The position numbers and the translations under genes are program-made. Of a DNA stretch of 64,000 nucleotides, positions 47,179-55,445 are shown one piece after another. Source of the stretch: Aliivibrio finisterrensis. GTDB taxonomy: Bacteria > Pseudomonadota > Gammaproteobacteria > Enterobacterales > Vibrionaceae. The stretch spans positions 1-64,000 of the forward strand of contig NZ_WBVP01000017.1 of the NCBI RefSeq assembly GCF_008933155.1. The letters are read 5' to 3'. Under the pieces are notes generated by a model that did not search any database, was not told where the DNA came from, and worked only from the letters and a program-made list of their open reading frames with translations. How positions within the stretch are numbered: position 1 is the stretch's first letter; every line of letters begins with the position of its first letter.

Positions 47179-48161
47179 TCAACACCTCTTAATGCAAGCC
47201 CTGCAGCTAATGCATATTGATTTTCTAATGTATTAAGTTGAGCCTCTCGCCTTTTCGTACCATGAAATAAAGACATAATACTGAGCTGCTCTGTCGGCAG
47301 AGAGAGTTCATAACTCAATAAATTCGATAATTCAGGGAGCATTGAACCTCCTCCCGTTAACCAAACCCCCTCAACTTTATGATTATGAATAGAGGAATAT
47401 AGCGTGAGTTGGCGGTGAATATGCTCAGCCAATAACGCAATAAATTGAGTGTATTTTTCTTCATTTAATGGTGTTAATGGGGATAATTCAATACCACTCT
47501 TTTGATGTGAAGCCCCAAACAAAAGCTGTTTACTATAAGTGTGCTGATTAGGAGAAGTAATACAGAAGGTGGTTTGACAATGGCCAATATCAATCAACAT
47601 CCAATTTTTTTTACTCGGAGATTGAGTGATACTTTGTTGCCACAGCGCTAATAAGGCATGGGAATGAACCTCAGCAAGCACAGGTAAAAAACCCGCTCTC
47701 TTTAGACACCCTTCACGACTCTCAACCAAATCTTTTTTTGCTGCAAAAACTTGATACATTGATATTTGCTCGCTATTAACCCCTTTCTGATCCATTGCAA
47801 CAAAATCAATGTTCAGCTCCTCGGCCAAAAAAGGCGTTTGCTGCTCAAATGTATGCATTACTGTGAATTCAGTTTCTTTTTCATCAAGCTGACTATCCAC
47901 TTGGATAACCTTACTCATAATGCTGTTATCAGGAATTGAAAAAGCGACCTTTTTTTGATTTCGTTTGATTCCCTTTTTTAAATGGCATAAGTAAGGGATT
48001 ACCTCTTCGATATGTAAAGTATTAACATCTAAAAAAGCAGATTCGGGCAGTAATACCTCATGGCTATCAATTAATTCTAATTGACCTTGTTTTAACCTCG
48101 CTGACACAGCTTTAATGCTATGATGCCCGATATCCAAGCCTGTGATAGTGGGATAAATCAT
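47163..48161 (-). CDS. pilM: Type IV pilus assembly ATPase-like protein PilM
   Basis: PilM is a cytoplasmic actin-like/FtsA-like ATP-binding protein that docks on PilN. Motifs are TGLDIGHHSIKAV (phosphate 1), MLIDIGHCQTTFCI (phosphate 2) and VWLTGGGSMLPEL (adenosine). At 332 residues it is close to other vibrio PilM proteins. It starts the pilMNOPQ operon and diverges from mrcA, as E. coli hofM does. Confidence 0.92.
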   Translation of the reverse strand: MIYPTITGLDIGHHSIKAVSARLKQGQLELIDSHEVLLPESAFLDVNTLHIEEVIPYLCHLKKGIKRNQKKVAFSIPDNSIMSKVIQVDSQLDEKETEFTVMHTFEQQTPFLAEELNIDFVAMDQKGVNSEQISMYQVFAAKKDLVESREGCLKRAGFLPVLAEVHSHALLALWQQSITQSPSKKNWMLIDIGHCQTTFCITSPNQHTYSKQLLFGASHQKSGIELSPLTPLNEEKYTQFIALLAEHIHRQLTLYSSIHNHKVEGVWLTGGGSMLPELSNLLSYELSLPTEQLSIMSLFHGTKRREAQLNTLENQYALAAGLALRGVEWLTK

Positions 48162-48299
48162 CCTGATTTAACTCCAAGTAATAAATAAATATCTCAAAAT
48201 TAAGCGTTAATTTGCGTTATTTTTTGTCGTGTTATATTTATACTACTCAGTTATGGGTTAGAAACGACAATACAGATTAAAGTAAACGGGAATTATCAG

Positions 48300-50798
48300 G
48301 TGAAGTTCATAAAGGCACTGCTTATAGCGACATTGGTTTGCATTATTCTTGGAGTCACAACAATTTTTGGTTTTTACCAATATGTGAAACCAGAATTACC
48401 AGACGTGGCAACATTGAAAGATGTACAACTACAAACACCAATGCAGGTATATAGCCGCGATGGTAAATTAATTGCTCAATTTGGCGAGAAGCGTCGTATT
48501 CCTCTAACATTAGAAGAGATGCCTCCTCATTTGCTTGAAGCAATTATCGCGACTGAAGACAGTCGTTTTTATAGCCATTATGGGTTTGACCCTATCGGTA
48601 TTACTCGTGCTGCTTTTGCTGTTCTAGCTTCAGGCTCAGCAAAACAAGGGGCGAGTACCATTACTCAGCAGCTAGCTCGAAACTTCTTTTTATCTAATGA
48701 AAAGAAAATAATGCGAAAGATTAAAGAAATCTTTATTGCTGTCCATATTGAACAACTGCTCACCAAACAAGAAATTCTTGAGCTGTATTTAAACAAAATC
48801 TATTTAGGCTACCGTTCTTATGGTGTAGGCGCCGCAGCGCACGTGTACTTTGGTAAAGAAGTAAGCCAACTGACATTAGGTGAAGTTGCGATTATCGCAG
48901 GTTTACCAAAAGCCCCATCAACAATGAATCCTATTTACTCAGTTGATCGCGCCACTACTCGTCGAAACGTTGTTCTTTCTCGTATGCTTAATGAAGGCTA
49001 CATAACCAAGCAAGAATTTGATGACGCAAGAGCCGAAATTGTTATGTCTAAATATCACGGTGCCGAAATCGAGCTTCAAGCGCCTTATATTGCAGAAATC
49101 GCCCGTGCATGGATGGTAAATAAATACGGTGAGGAGGCAGCTTATACTTCTGGCATGAATATCTACACGACTGTCGATTCAAAAATGCAAGCGGCAGCAA
49201 ACAAAGCATCAATTGATAATCTGCTGGCTTATGACGAACGTCATGGCTTCCGTGGCGCAGTGAAAACAGTGTGGGAACCAAAAGCGACACCATTAGATGA
49301 AGATGCAATTGCTAAACATTTAAGAAATGAACCTTCTTATGGTGAGCTAATGCCTGCAGTTGTTTTATCTGTTAAAGGAAAAACAGCAACGCTTGATATT
49401 AAAAACAACGGTATCGCTACCATTCCATGGGATGGCTTAAAGTGGGCTCGTCGCTTTAAAACAGACAAACGTCAAGGTCCAGCACCTCATCGTGCGGCAG
49501 ATATTTTAGCGGCAGGAGAGCAAGTGTATGTTCGCCCATTAAGCCAAGAAACTACCGATGACGTAACAACGACGGTTTGGAAACTAAGCCAAGTACCTGC
49601 TGCCAATACCGCTTTTGTTGCCATGGACCCAACAGATGGCGCAATAACATCACTAGTGGGTGGTTTCAACTTTGTTCATAACAAGTTTAACCGTGCAACG
49701 CAATCTGTGCGCCAAGTCGGCTCTAGTATTAAGCCATTCATTTACTCTGCTGCGCTGTACCACGGTAAAACATTAGCAAGCTTAGTAAATGATGCCCCGA
49801 TCAATACTTGGGATCAAAGCCAAGGTACGGCATGGCGACCAAAAAATTCGCCCCCAACTTATGTTGGCCCTGCGCGCCTACGTATTGGTTTAGCTCAATC
49901 TAAAAACGTAATGGCCGTTCGTGTATTACGTGAAGTTGGCTTAGATGAAACCATTGATTATCTCACTCGCTTTGGCTTTAAAAAAGAAGAGATCCCTCGT
50001 TCTGAAACCATCGCTCTGGGTGCAGGCAGCTTAACACCAGTTCAAATGGCACAAGGTTTCGCTGTATTTGCCAATAATGGCTATTACGTAGAACCTTATT
50101 ATATTGACCATATCATCGGTCCTTTTGGTGATGAAGTATATAAAGCGACACCAAAAACCATTTGCCAAACAGATTGCTCGGATCAAAATGATGAAGACTC
50201 GCCTTATGCAAAGAAAGTGATTTCTGCACAAAATGCATTCTTAACTAAGGAAATGATGTACAGCAATATTTGGGGTGGTGGTAGCTGGCGTAAAGGTACA
50301 GGCTGGAACGGCACTGGCTGGCGAGCACAAGTATTAAAACGTCGTGATATTGGTGGTAAAACAGGGACAACCAATGACTCTGTTGATGCTTGGTATAACG
50401 GCTATGGACCAAATGTAGTCGCAACAGCATGGGTAGGTTTTGATAATCCATCACACCGATTAGGTTACACCACAAAAAATGACAACATGGCCAAAGAAGA
50501 AATGTCCTTTGGTGGTGAAGCGGGTGGTAAAACGGCTATCTATGCATGGATCAACTTTATGAAAGTGGCGCTTGAAGGTGTGACAGAAGAACAGCAACGC
50601 CTTCCAGCAAACATCATTAAAGTCAAAATAGACCGTGAAACAGGCCTATTAACCAACAAAAATGATGAAACTAGTATGTGGGAATACTTTGCTGCCGGCA
50701 CTGAGCCGAAAGAGTACGTAGAACAAGATTTTCGAGACACAATCTACTCATCGAATGATGCGGATGGCGACGGAATGGAAGACGAAACTCTCTTCTAA
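48300..50798 (+). CDS. mrcA: Penicillin-binding protein 1A
   Basis: This bifunctional class A PBP polymerises and cross-links peptidoglycan. Residues 1-28 form the membrane anchor. The glycosyltransferase domain contains the catalytic Glu86 in ATEDSRFYSHYGFDP and GASTITQQLARNFFL. An OB-like insert and the transpeptidase domain follow, with SSIKPF (SxxK), SKN and KTGTTND (KTG). The start is GTG and the length is 832 residues. It is divergent from pilM, as in E. coli. Confidence 0.96.
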   Translation: MKFIKALLIATLVCIILGVTTIFGFYQYVKPELPDVATLKDVQLQTPMQVYSRDGKLIAQFGEKRRIPLTLEEMPPHLLEAIIATEDSRFYSHYGFDPIGITRAAFAVLASGSAKQGASTITQQLARNFFLSNEKKIMRKIKEIFIAVHIEQLLTKQEILELYLNKIYLGYRSYGVGAAAHVYFGKEVSQLTLGEVAIIAGLPKAPSTMNPIYSVDRATTRRNVVLSRMLNEGYITKQEFDDARAEIVMSKYHGAEIELQAPYIAEIARAWMVNKYGEEAAYTSGMNIYTTVDSKMQAAANKASIDNLLAYDERHGFRGAVKTVWEPKATPLDEDAIAKHLRNEPSYGELMPAVVLSVKGKTATLDIKNNGIATIPWDGLKWARRFKTDKRQGPAPHRAADILAAGEQVYVRPLSQETTDDVTTTVWKLSQVPAANTAFVAMDPTDGAITSLVGGFNFVHNKFNRATQSVRQVGSSIKPFIYSAALYHGKTLASLVNDAPINTWDQSQGTAWRPKNSPPTYVGPARLRIGLAQSKNVMAVRVLREVGLDETIDYLTRFGFKKEEIPRSETIALGAGSLTPVQMAQGFAVFANNGYYVEPYYIDHIIGPFGDEVYKATPKTICQTDCSDQNDEDSPYAKKVISAQNAFLTKEMMYSNIWGGGSWRKGTGWNGTGWRAQVLKRRDIGGKTGTTNDSVDAWYNGYGPNVVATAWVGFDNPSHRLGYTTKNDNMAKEEMSFGGEAGGKTAIYAWINFMKVALEGVTEEQQRLPANIIKVKIDRETGLLTNKNDETSMWEYFAAGTEPKEYVEQDFRDTIYSSNDADGDGMEDETLF

Positions 50799-50816
50799 CC
50801 TAGCTATTAACAGCAA

Positions 50817-50847
50817 TAAAAAAGGACGCTAATTTAGCGTCCTTTTT
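50817..50847. terminator. Bidirectional terminator between mrcA and oxyR
   Basis: AAAGGACGCTA pairs with TAGCGTCCTTT over a short loop, flanked by A and T runs. It can serve both convergent genes. Confidence 0.85.
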
Positions 50848-50869
50848 GTTTCTTATCGCTCAATACAAC

Positions 50870-51766
50870 TTAGCTTATAACCTCTGTCATTTTCTTTTCA
50901 ATCTCTTTAGCTAAATCTTCATAGCGAGCTCGCAGTGGTGAACCAGGACGATAAGCCAATACGATTTGTCGATGTGGTACAGGATCTTTTGCTGGCAAAT
51001 AACACACTCCATCACGCACTTTTTCTTTAGGTACTGAAAGGTAAGGCATTAATGTAATTCCACTGCCCGCGGCAACCATATTGCGCAGAGTTTCTAGACT
51101 GGTTGCTTTGAAATGATCATCATCCTTAGCTCCAGCAGCAAAACAAAAACCTAATGCTTGATCACGTAAACAATGCCCATCCCCTAACATTAAAACTGAC
51201 TCGCCACTTAATCGAGACATATCTATTGTCCCTTCATCCGCCCATTTATGATCTGCTGGAACCGCAAGCACCATTGGCTCGTCATAAACTGGTATTTCAA
51301 TAAATGCGCTTGTCTCATCAACAGAGGCCAATATCATGCAATCAATCTTGCCCTCTTCTAACATTTTAACTAATTGATGCGTTTGAGCCTCATGTAGGTA
51401 GAGATTTAAGTCTGGAAATCTTTCTTTTAATGTTGGTACGATCCAAGGCAGTACATAAGGGCCAACCGTAGGAATAAAGCCAAGATGCAATGGCCCAGAC
51501 ATACCCTTACTTTGTTGGTTAGCTAATTCAGAAAACAGCTTAACTTCAGTTAAGATTCGCTTAGCCTGAGCTACTAATTGTAAGCCTGCATCGGTAAATA
51601 ACACCTTACGACTGGTTCTTTCTAATAAGGTTAATCCAACCTCTTCTTCTAGCTTCTTTATCTGTCCACTTAACGTAGGCTGACTAACAAAGCAAGACTC
51701 TGCCGCCTTACGAAAGTGTTTATGTTCAGCAAGTGCGACCAAGTACTCAAAATCACGGATATTCAT
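50870..51766 (-). CDS. oxyR: Peroxide-sensing regulator OxyR
   Basis: OxyR is the LysR-type sensor of hydrogen peroxide. The helix-turn-helix is in residues about 18-40 (RKAAESCFVSQPTLSGQIKK). The sensing cysteines Cys199 and Cys208 are conserved in GDGHCLRDQALGFC, so the disulfide switch is intact. The 298 residues match the family. It is divergent from the peroxiredoxin-glutaredoxin gene, with an OxyR-type operator between them. Confidence 0.96.
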   Translation of the reverse strand: MNIRDFEYLVALAEHKHFRKAAESCFVSQPTLSGQIKKLEEEVGLTLLERTSRKVLFTDAGLQLVAQAKRILTEVKLFSELANQQSKGMSGPLHLGFIPTVGPYVLPWIVPTLKERFPDLNLYLHEAQTHQLVKMLEEGKIDCMILASVDETSAFIEIPVYDEPMVLAVPADHKWADEGTIDMSRLSGESVLMLGDGHCLRDQALGFCFAAGAKDDDHFKATSLETLRNMVAAGSGITLMPYLSVPKEKVRDGVCYLPAKDPVPHRQIVLAYRPGSPLRARYEDLAKEIEKKMTEVIS

Positions 51767-51814
51767 GTATTACACTCCTGATAGCTTTGATTCATAATAT
51801 GACATTACTATTTG

Positions 51815-51851
51815 ATAGTTTTTAACGATTGAAACGATAACACCAAACGAT
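51815..51851. promoter_or_regulatory. OxyR-type operator
   Basis: ATAG-7-CGAT-7-ATAA-7-CGAT fits the four-element OxyR pattern (ATAG-7-CTAT-7-ATAG-7-CTAT) with exact spacing and one mismatch in three of the four elements. It lies between oxyR and the peroxiredoxin-glutaredoxin gene. A plausible -10 (CATAAT) for the latter follows about 25 bases downstream. Confidence 0.65.
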
Positions 51852-51946
51852 TAGAACTATCAAGAAAGGTTTTGCATAATAGCTACATCAACCGGGAAGA
51901 CCCCGAATAAGAAATTAAAATTAATTAAAATTTAAAGGACATCATT

Positions 51947-52675
51947 ATGTTTACATCTAAAGAAGGTCAATCAGTTCCTCAAGTTACTTTTCCTACACGT
52001 AAAGGCGACGCTTGGGTTAACGTAACAACAGAAGAACTATTTAAAGACAAAACCGTTATCGTATTTAGCCTTCCAGGTGCATTTACTCCAACGTGTTCTT
52101 CAAGCCACCTACCTCGTTACAACGAGCTGCATTCTGTATTTAAAGAAAATGGTGTAGATGACATCTTATGTGTTTCTGTAAACGATACGTTTGTAATGAA
52201 CGCATGGAAAGCAGACCAAGAAGCTGAAAACATCACCTTCATCCCAGATGGTAACGGCGAATTCACAGATGGCATGGGCATGCTAGTTGAGAAAAATGAC
52301 CTTGGTTTTGGTAAGCGTTCATGGCGTTACAGTATGCTAGTGAAAAACGGCGTGGTAGAAAAAATGTTCATCGAAGAAGACGTAGCAGGCGACCCGTTCA
52401 ACGTATCTGATGCTGATACTATGCTGAACTACCTAGCTCCTGAACACAAAGAGCAAGAGTCAATCACAGTATTCACTAAACCAGGCTGCCCTTTCTGTAT
52501 GAAAGCGAAACAGAACCTAATCGATAAAGGTCTGAACTATGAAGAAGTGGTACTAGGCAAAGACGCGACAACAGTTAGTCTACGTGCAATCTCTGGTCGC
52601 ACTACCGTTCCTCAAGTATTCATTGGCGGTAAACACATCGGTGGCAGCGAAGAGCTAGAAACGTTCCTAGGTTAA
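51947..52675 (+). CDS. Hybrid peroxiredoxin 5-glutaredoxin
   Basis: This 242-residue fusion reduces peroxides with glutathione as electron donor, like the Haemophilus hyPrx5. The N-terminal Prx5 domain (1-160) holds the peroxidatic Cys50 in [15 protein letters not shown]. The C-terminal glutaredoxin domain (about 170-242) has the CPFC active site at 181-184, followed by [14 protein letters not shown]. No resolving Cys beyond the Grx is needed in this type. An AAAGGA ribosome site precedes the ATG. Divergence from oxyR with the operator suggests peroxide induction. Confidence 0.94.
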   Translation: MFTSKEGQSVPQVTFPTRKGDAWVNVTTEELFKDKTVIVFSLPGAFTPTCSSSHLPRYNELHSVFKENGVDDILCVSVNDTFVMNAWKADQEAENITFIPDGNGEFTDGMGMLVEKNDLGFGKRSWRYSMLVKNGVVEKMFIEEDVAGDPFNVSDADTMLNYLAPEHKEQESITVFTKPGCPFCMKAKQNLIDKGLNYEEVVLGKDATTVSLRAISGRTTVPQVFIGGKHIGGSEELETFLG

Positions 52676-52693
52676 TCTCTTAAGATAGACCAT

Positions 52694-52722
52694 CAACTAG
52701 CCCACCACTTTGTGGGCTAGTT
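52694..52722 (+). terminator. Candidate terminator of the Prx-Grx gene
   Basis: AACTAGCCCAC pairs perfectly with GTGGGCTAGTT over a 6-nt loop, but the following T run is short (TTAAT). Confidence 0.6.
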
Positions 52723-52855
52723 AATCACTTCAAAGATTAGAAAACACAGCAACGCCAAACACTCAAACTAACCTATTATCTGACTGACTTAAAAATAATA
52801 ATAAAAGTCGGAGGGGTTCGTTCACTCAAAATAAAGCGATTACGAGAGAATTATT

Positions 52856-54322
52856 ATGAAACAAGTCAATGTAGATGTAGCTGTTATCGGTGGTGGTACA
52901 GCAGGTTTAGGCTCTTACCGTGCAGCAAAAGCACATACTGACAGTGTTGTCATGATCGAAGGCGGCCCTTACGGTACCACTTGTGCTCGTGTTGGTTGCA
53001 TGCCATCAAAGCTATTAATTGCAGCAGCAGAAAGCGTTCACCAAATTGAAAAAGCACCTCAATTTGGTATTCACCCTCAAGGTGAGATCGTGATTAATGG
53101 CCGTGAAGTCATGGACCGAGTAAAATTTGAACGTGACCGTTTTGTTGGCTTTGTTTTAGAAGGCGTTGATGAAATACCAGCAGAAGATAAAATCTCTGGC
53201 TACGCTAAATTTTTAGATGACAACACGTTACAAGTTGACGACCACACTATCGTCACTGCAAAGCGCATTGTTATCGCAACAGGCTCTCGCCCTGCTTACC
53301 CTGCAGTATGGAATGAGTTAGGTGATCGTTTGATCATCAATGATGATGTATTTAATTGGGATGATTTACCAAAATCAGTCGCGGTATTTGGCCCTGGCGT
53401 TATTGGCCTTGAGCTTGGTCAATCTCTTCACCGTTTAGGTGTTGAAACCAAGCTATTTGGTCTAGGTGGCCAAGTTGGTCCTGTCACAGACCCAGAAGTA
53501 ATGGCTTATGCAAACAAAGCCTTCAATGAAGAGTTTTATCTTGATGCTGATGTAAAAGTAGAAAGCATGAAACGTATTACTACTGAGTCAGGTGAAGATC
53601 GCGTTGAAATTAAATTCATCAACAAACAAGGTGAACTAGAAACTAATCTTGTTGAATATGTATTAGCCGCAACAGGCCGTCGCCCAAATACTGATAAATT
53701 AGGTCTAGAGAATACTTCTCTTGAACTAGATGCTCGTGGGGTACCAACGGCAGACCATTACACACTGCAAACGTCACTATCAACCGTATTTATTGCAGGT
53801 GATGCAAGTAACCAACTGCCGTTATTGCACGAAGCCGCAGACCAAGCACGTATTGCTGGTGATAATGCTGGTCGTTTCCCCGAGATCCGTGCAGGCCTTC
53901 GCCGTTCGAAAATCTCAGCGGTTTTCTCTGACCCACAAATTGCGATGGTTGGTGAAACGTATAAAGAAATTACAACACGTTTAGGCACTTGTGGTTGTTT
54001 CGCAACAGGCGAAGTCTCTTTTGAAAACCAAGGTCGCTCACGAGTGATGCTACGTAATAAAGGGATTCTTCATGTATACGGAGAACAAGGAACTGGTCGC
54101 TTCCTAGGTGCAGAAATGATGGGACCAAATGCTGAGCATTTAGCGCATTTATTGGCTTGGGCACACCAAAATAAGATGACGGTATCAGAGATGTTAGATA
54201 TGCCTTTCTACCACCCAGTAATCGAAGAAGGTGTTCGTACTGCACTTCGTGATTTAAATGCCAAATTACATTTAGGTCCTGAAATGATCAAACACTGCAT
54301 GGATTGTGGCCCTGGCTGTTAA
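52856..54322 (+). CDS. Lipoamide-dehydrogenase-like flavoprotein disulfide reductase
   Basis: This 488-residue FAD/NAD(P) enzyme belongs to the class I pyridine nucleotide-disulfide oxidoreductases. The FAD motif is IGGGTAGLGS (residues 11-20), the redox disulfide is Cys43/Cys48 in TTCARVGCMPSK, and NAD binding is near VFGPGVIGLELG. The interface His-Glu pair is in FYHPVIEEG. It is related to Lpd, but not next to any 2-oxoacid dehydrogenase gene, has GPYGTTCARVGCMPSK instead of the usual Lpd box, and ends in a CMDCGPGC tail (481-488). Its neighbours are oxyR and Prx-Grx. A role in thiol-based peroxide defence is inference. Confidence 0.82.
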   Translation: MKQVNVDVAVIGGGTAGLGSYRAAKAHTDSVVMIEGGPYGTTCARVGCMPSKLLIAAAESVHQIEKAPQFGIHPQGEIVINGREVMDRVKFERDRFVGFVLEGVDEIPAEDKISGYAKFLDDNTLQVDDHTIVTAKRIVIATGSRPAYPAVWNELGDRLIINDDVFNWDDLPKSVAVFGPGVIGLELGQSLHRLGVETKLFGLGGQVGPVTDPEVMAYANKAFNEEFYLDADVKVESMKRITTESGEDRVEIKFINKQGELETNLVEYVLAATGRRPNTDKLGLENTSLELDARGVPTADHYTLQTSLSTVFIAGDASNQLPLLHEAADQARIAGDNAGRFPEIRAGLRRSKISAVFSDPQIAMVGETYKEITTRLGTCGCFATGEVSFENQGRSRVMLRNKGILHVYGEQGTGRFLGAEMMGPNAEHLAHLLAWAHQNKMTVSEMLDMPFYHPVIEEGVRTALRDLNAKLHLGPEMIKHCMDCGPGC

Positions 54323-54349
54323 TCAAAAAAATAACCTTTAAAAAAATAG

Positions 54350-54377
54350 AAGACCAATGTTTGCGCATTGGTCTTTT
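54350..54377 (+). terminator. Terminator of the flavoprotein gene
   Basis: AAGACCAATG pairs perfectly with CATTGGTCTT over a 6-nt loop, followed by a T run. Confidence 0.85.
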
Positions 54378-54425
54378 TGCATTTAAAGTTCAGAGCATTG
54401 CGTATTAGTCTAAGAATCTATCATC

Positions 54426-54704
54426 ATGTCATGTAAAACTTGTCGTTCAGACATCTTTAAACAAAAGCTTGGTCGTTGCCCCCGTTGCATGAAACAACTT
54501 ACTTTTCTCTCTATTGGCGGTTGGCTCACATGGCTAGAATTCTTCCAAGCAACGCCTTACCAAATCGAAGCGATTGCAATTTTGATTGCCAGTATTCTTT
54601 TTAGCAGTTTACTTATCTTGCATTTTTTTATGATGAGGTACTATCGACTAATAACTAAAAAGACTAGAAAAAATAAGTCAACAACTCATCACGACGCAAC
54701 TTAA
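54426..54704 (+). CDS. Small zinc-ribbon membrane protein, DUF3624-like
   Basis: The 92-residue protein has two CxxC pairs at the N-terminus (CKTC and CPRC), which look like a zinc ribbon. One or two membrane helices (about 26-38 and 46-70) and a basic C-terminal tail follow. It resembles the DUF3624 proteins that I recall at the same locus in vibrios; the function is unknown. It is transcribed alone after the flavoprotein terminator. Confidence 0.6.
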   Translation: MSCKTCRSDIFKQKLGRCPRCMKQLTFLSIGGWLTWLEFFQATPYQIEAIAILIASILFSSLLILHFFMMRYYRLITKKTRKNKSTTHHDAT

Positions 54705-54716
54705 ATATCGATATGA

Positions 54717-55211
54717 TTATCTAATTAACTTTATTTTTACTAAATAAAAGCAAATCAAACTGGCAATAATTCCCGATAAAACACCTGTAGTTGATTCAAT
54801 GAAACGTAAAAAAGAGTTCATGATTGGATTAGCGTCGGTTACGGTTGAAACGATCACAATAACAGCAATAGTAATATTAGCTAATTTGATATATTGGTTA
54901 TATGAAAAAAGAAGGCAAACAAAAGAGCAAACCATTATCAATACAGTAAATGTCAACACATTAAAGGGAATGTATAAAAGATAAACGGCAGATAGCACAC
55001 TACCGATCCCTGTGCCTACAATTCGATTTTTTGCAGTATTAAATAACGTCGCCTTGTTTAAGTCTTCGTCTAAAATAAATCCTGAGATTACAGCCCATAA
55101 ACCACCAATCATTGCAGTTTCTGGCATAAAGAAATCACTGAAATAAAATCCTGCGCTGTATGCTAGGAAAACTGTTAGAGTGTAACGTATTAATATAAAT
55201 AAATTATTCAT
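54717..55211 (-). CDS. FUSC-like membrane protein (short)
   Basis: About 164 residues with five to six hydrophobic helices and a few charged loops. GLWAVISGFILDED and NRIVGTGIGSVL resemble the membrane half of the FUSC/aromatic acid exporter family, but the cytoplasmic half is absent, so transport function is doubtful. The ATG at 55211 is preferred; a TTG at 55226 is an alternative, and the ribosome site is weak either way. The gene is more AT-rich than its neighbours and interrupts an otherwise conserved order between the flavoprotein and argH, so it may be acquired. Confidence 0.6.
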   Translation of the reverse strand: MNNLFILIRYTLTVFLAYSAGFYFSDFFMPETAMIGGLWAVISGFILDEDLNKATLFNTAKNRIVGTGIGSVLSAVYLLYIPFNVLTFTVLIMVCSFVCLLFSYNQYIKLANITIAVIVIVSTVTDANPIMNSFLRFIESTTGVLSGIIASLICFYLVKIKLIR

Positions 55212-55280
55212 TATCTTAATTTTCAAATTAATAACCGTAATAATTATTATAGTGCGTGGTGCTGAATATATGGGAATTCA

Positions 55281-55320
55281 GATAAAAATAAAGCCCTGAC
55301 ATCAATGTAGATGTCAGGGC
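55281..55320 (-). terminator. argH terminator
   Basis: GCCCTGACATC pairs perfectly with GATGTCAGGGC over a 6-nt loop; on the minus strand TTTATTTTTATC follows. It lies about 125 bases past the argH stop. Confidence 0.8.
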
Positions 55321-55445
55321 CTCTTAGAATCTTTCTAAGAAAAAGCAGTATTCATAAGACTAGTATCAAATGAAAAAGTTCACCACTTTTTCTTTTTTAT
55401 TTTGACTAAATAGCTAAGCGTATCGCATAACTATTGTAACATTCA

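Noticed and set aside
48162-48299. Competence-type CRP-S site (TGCGA-6-TCGCA) upstream of pilM
   Set aside because: Only a partial TGCGT half is seen; the partner half and spacing are missing.
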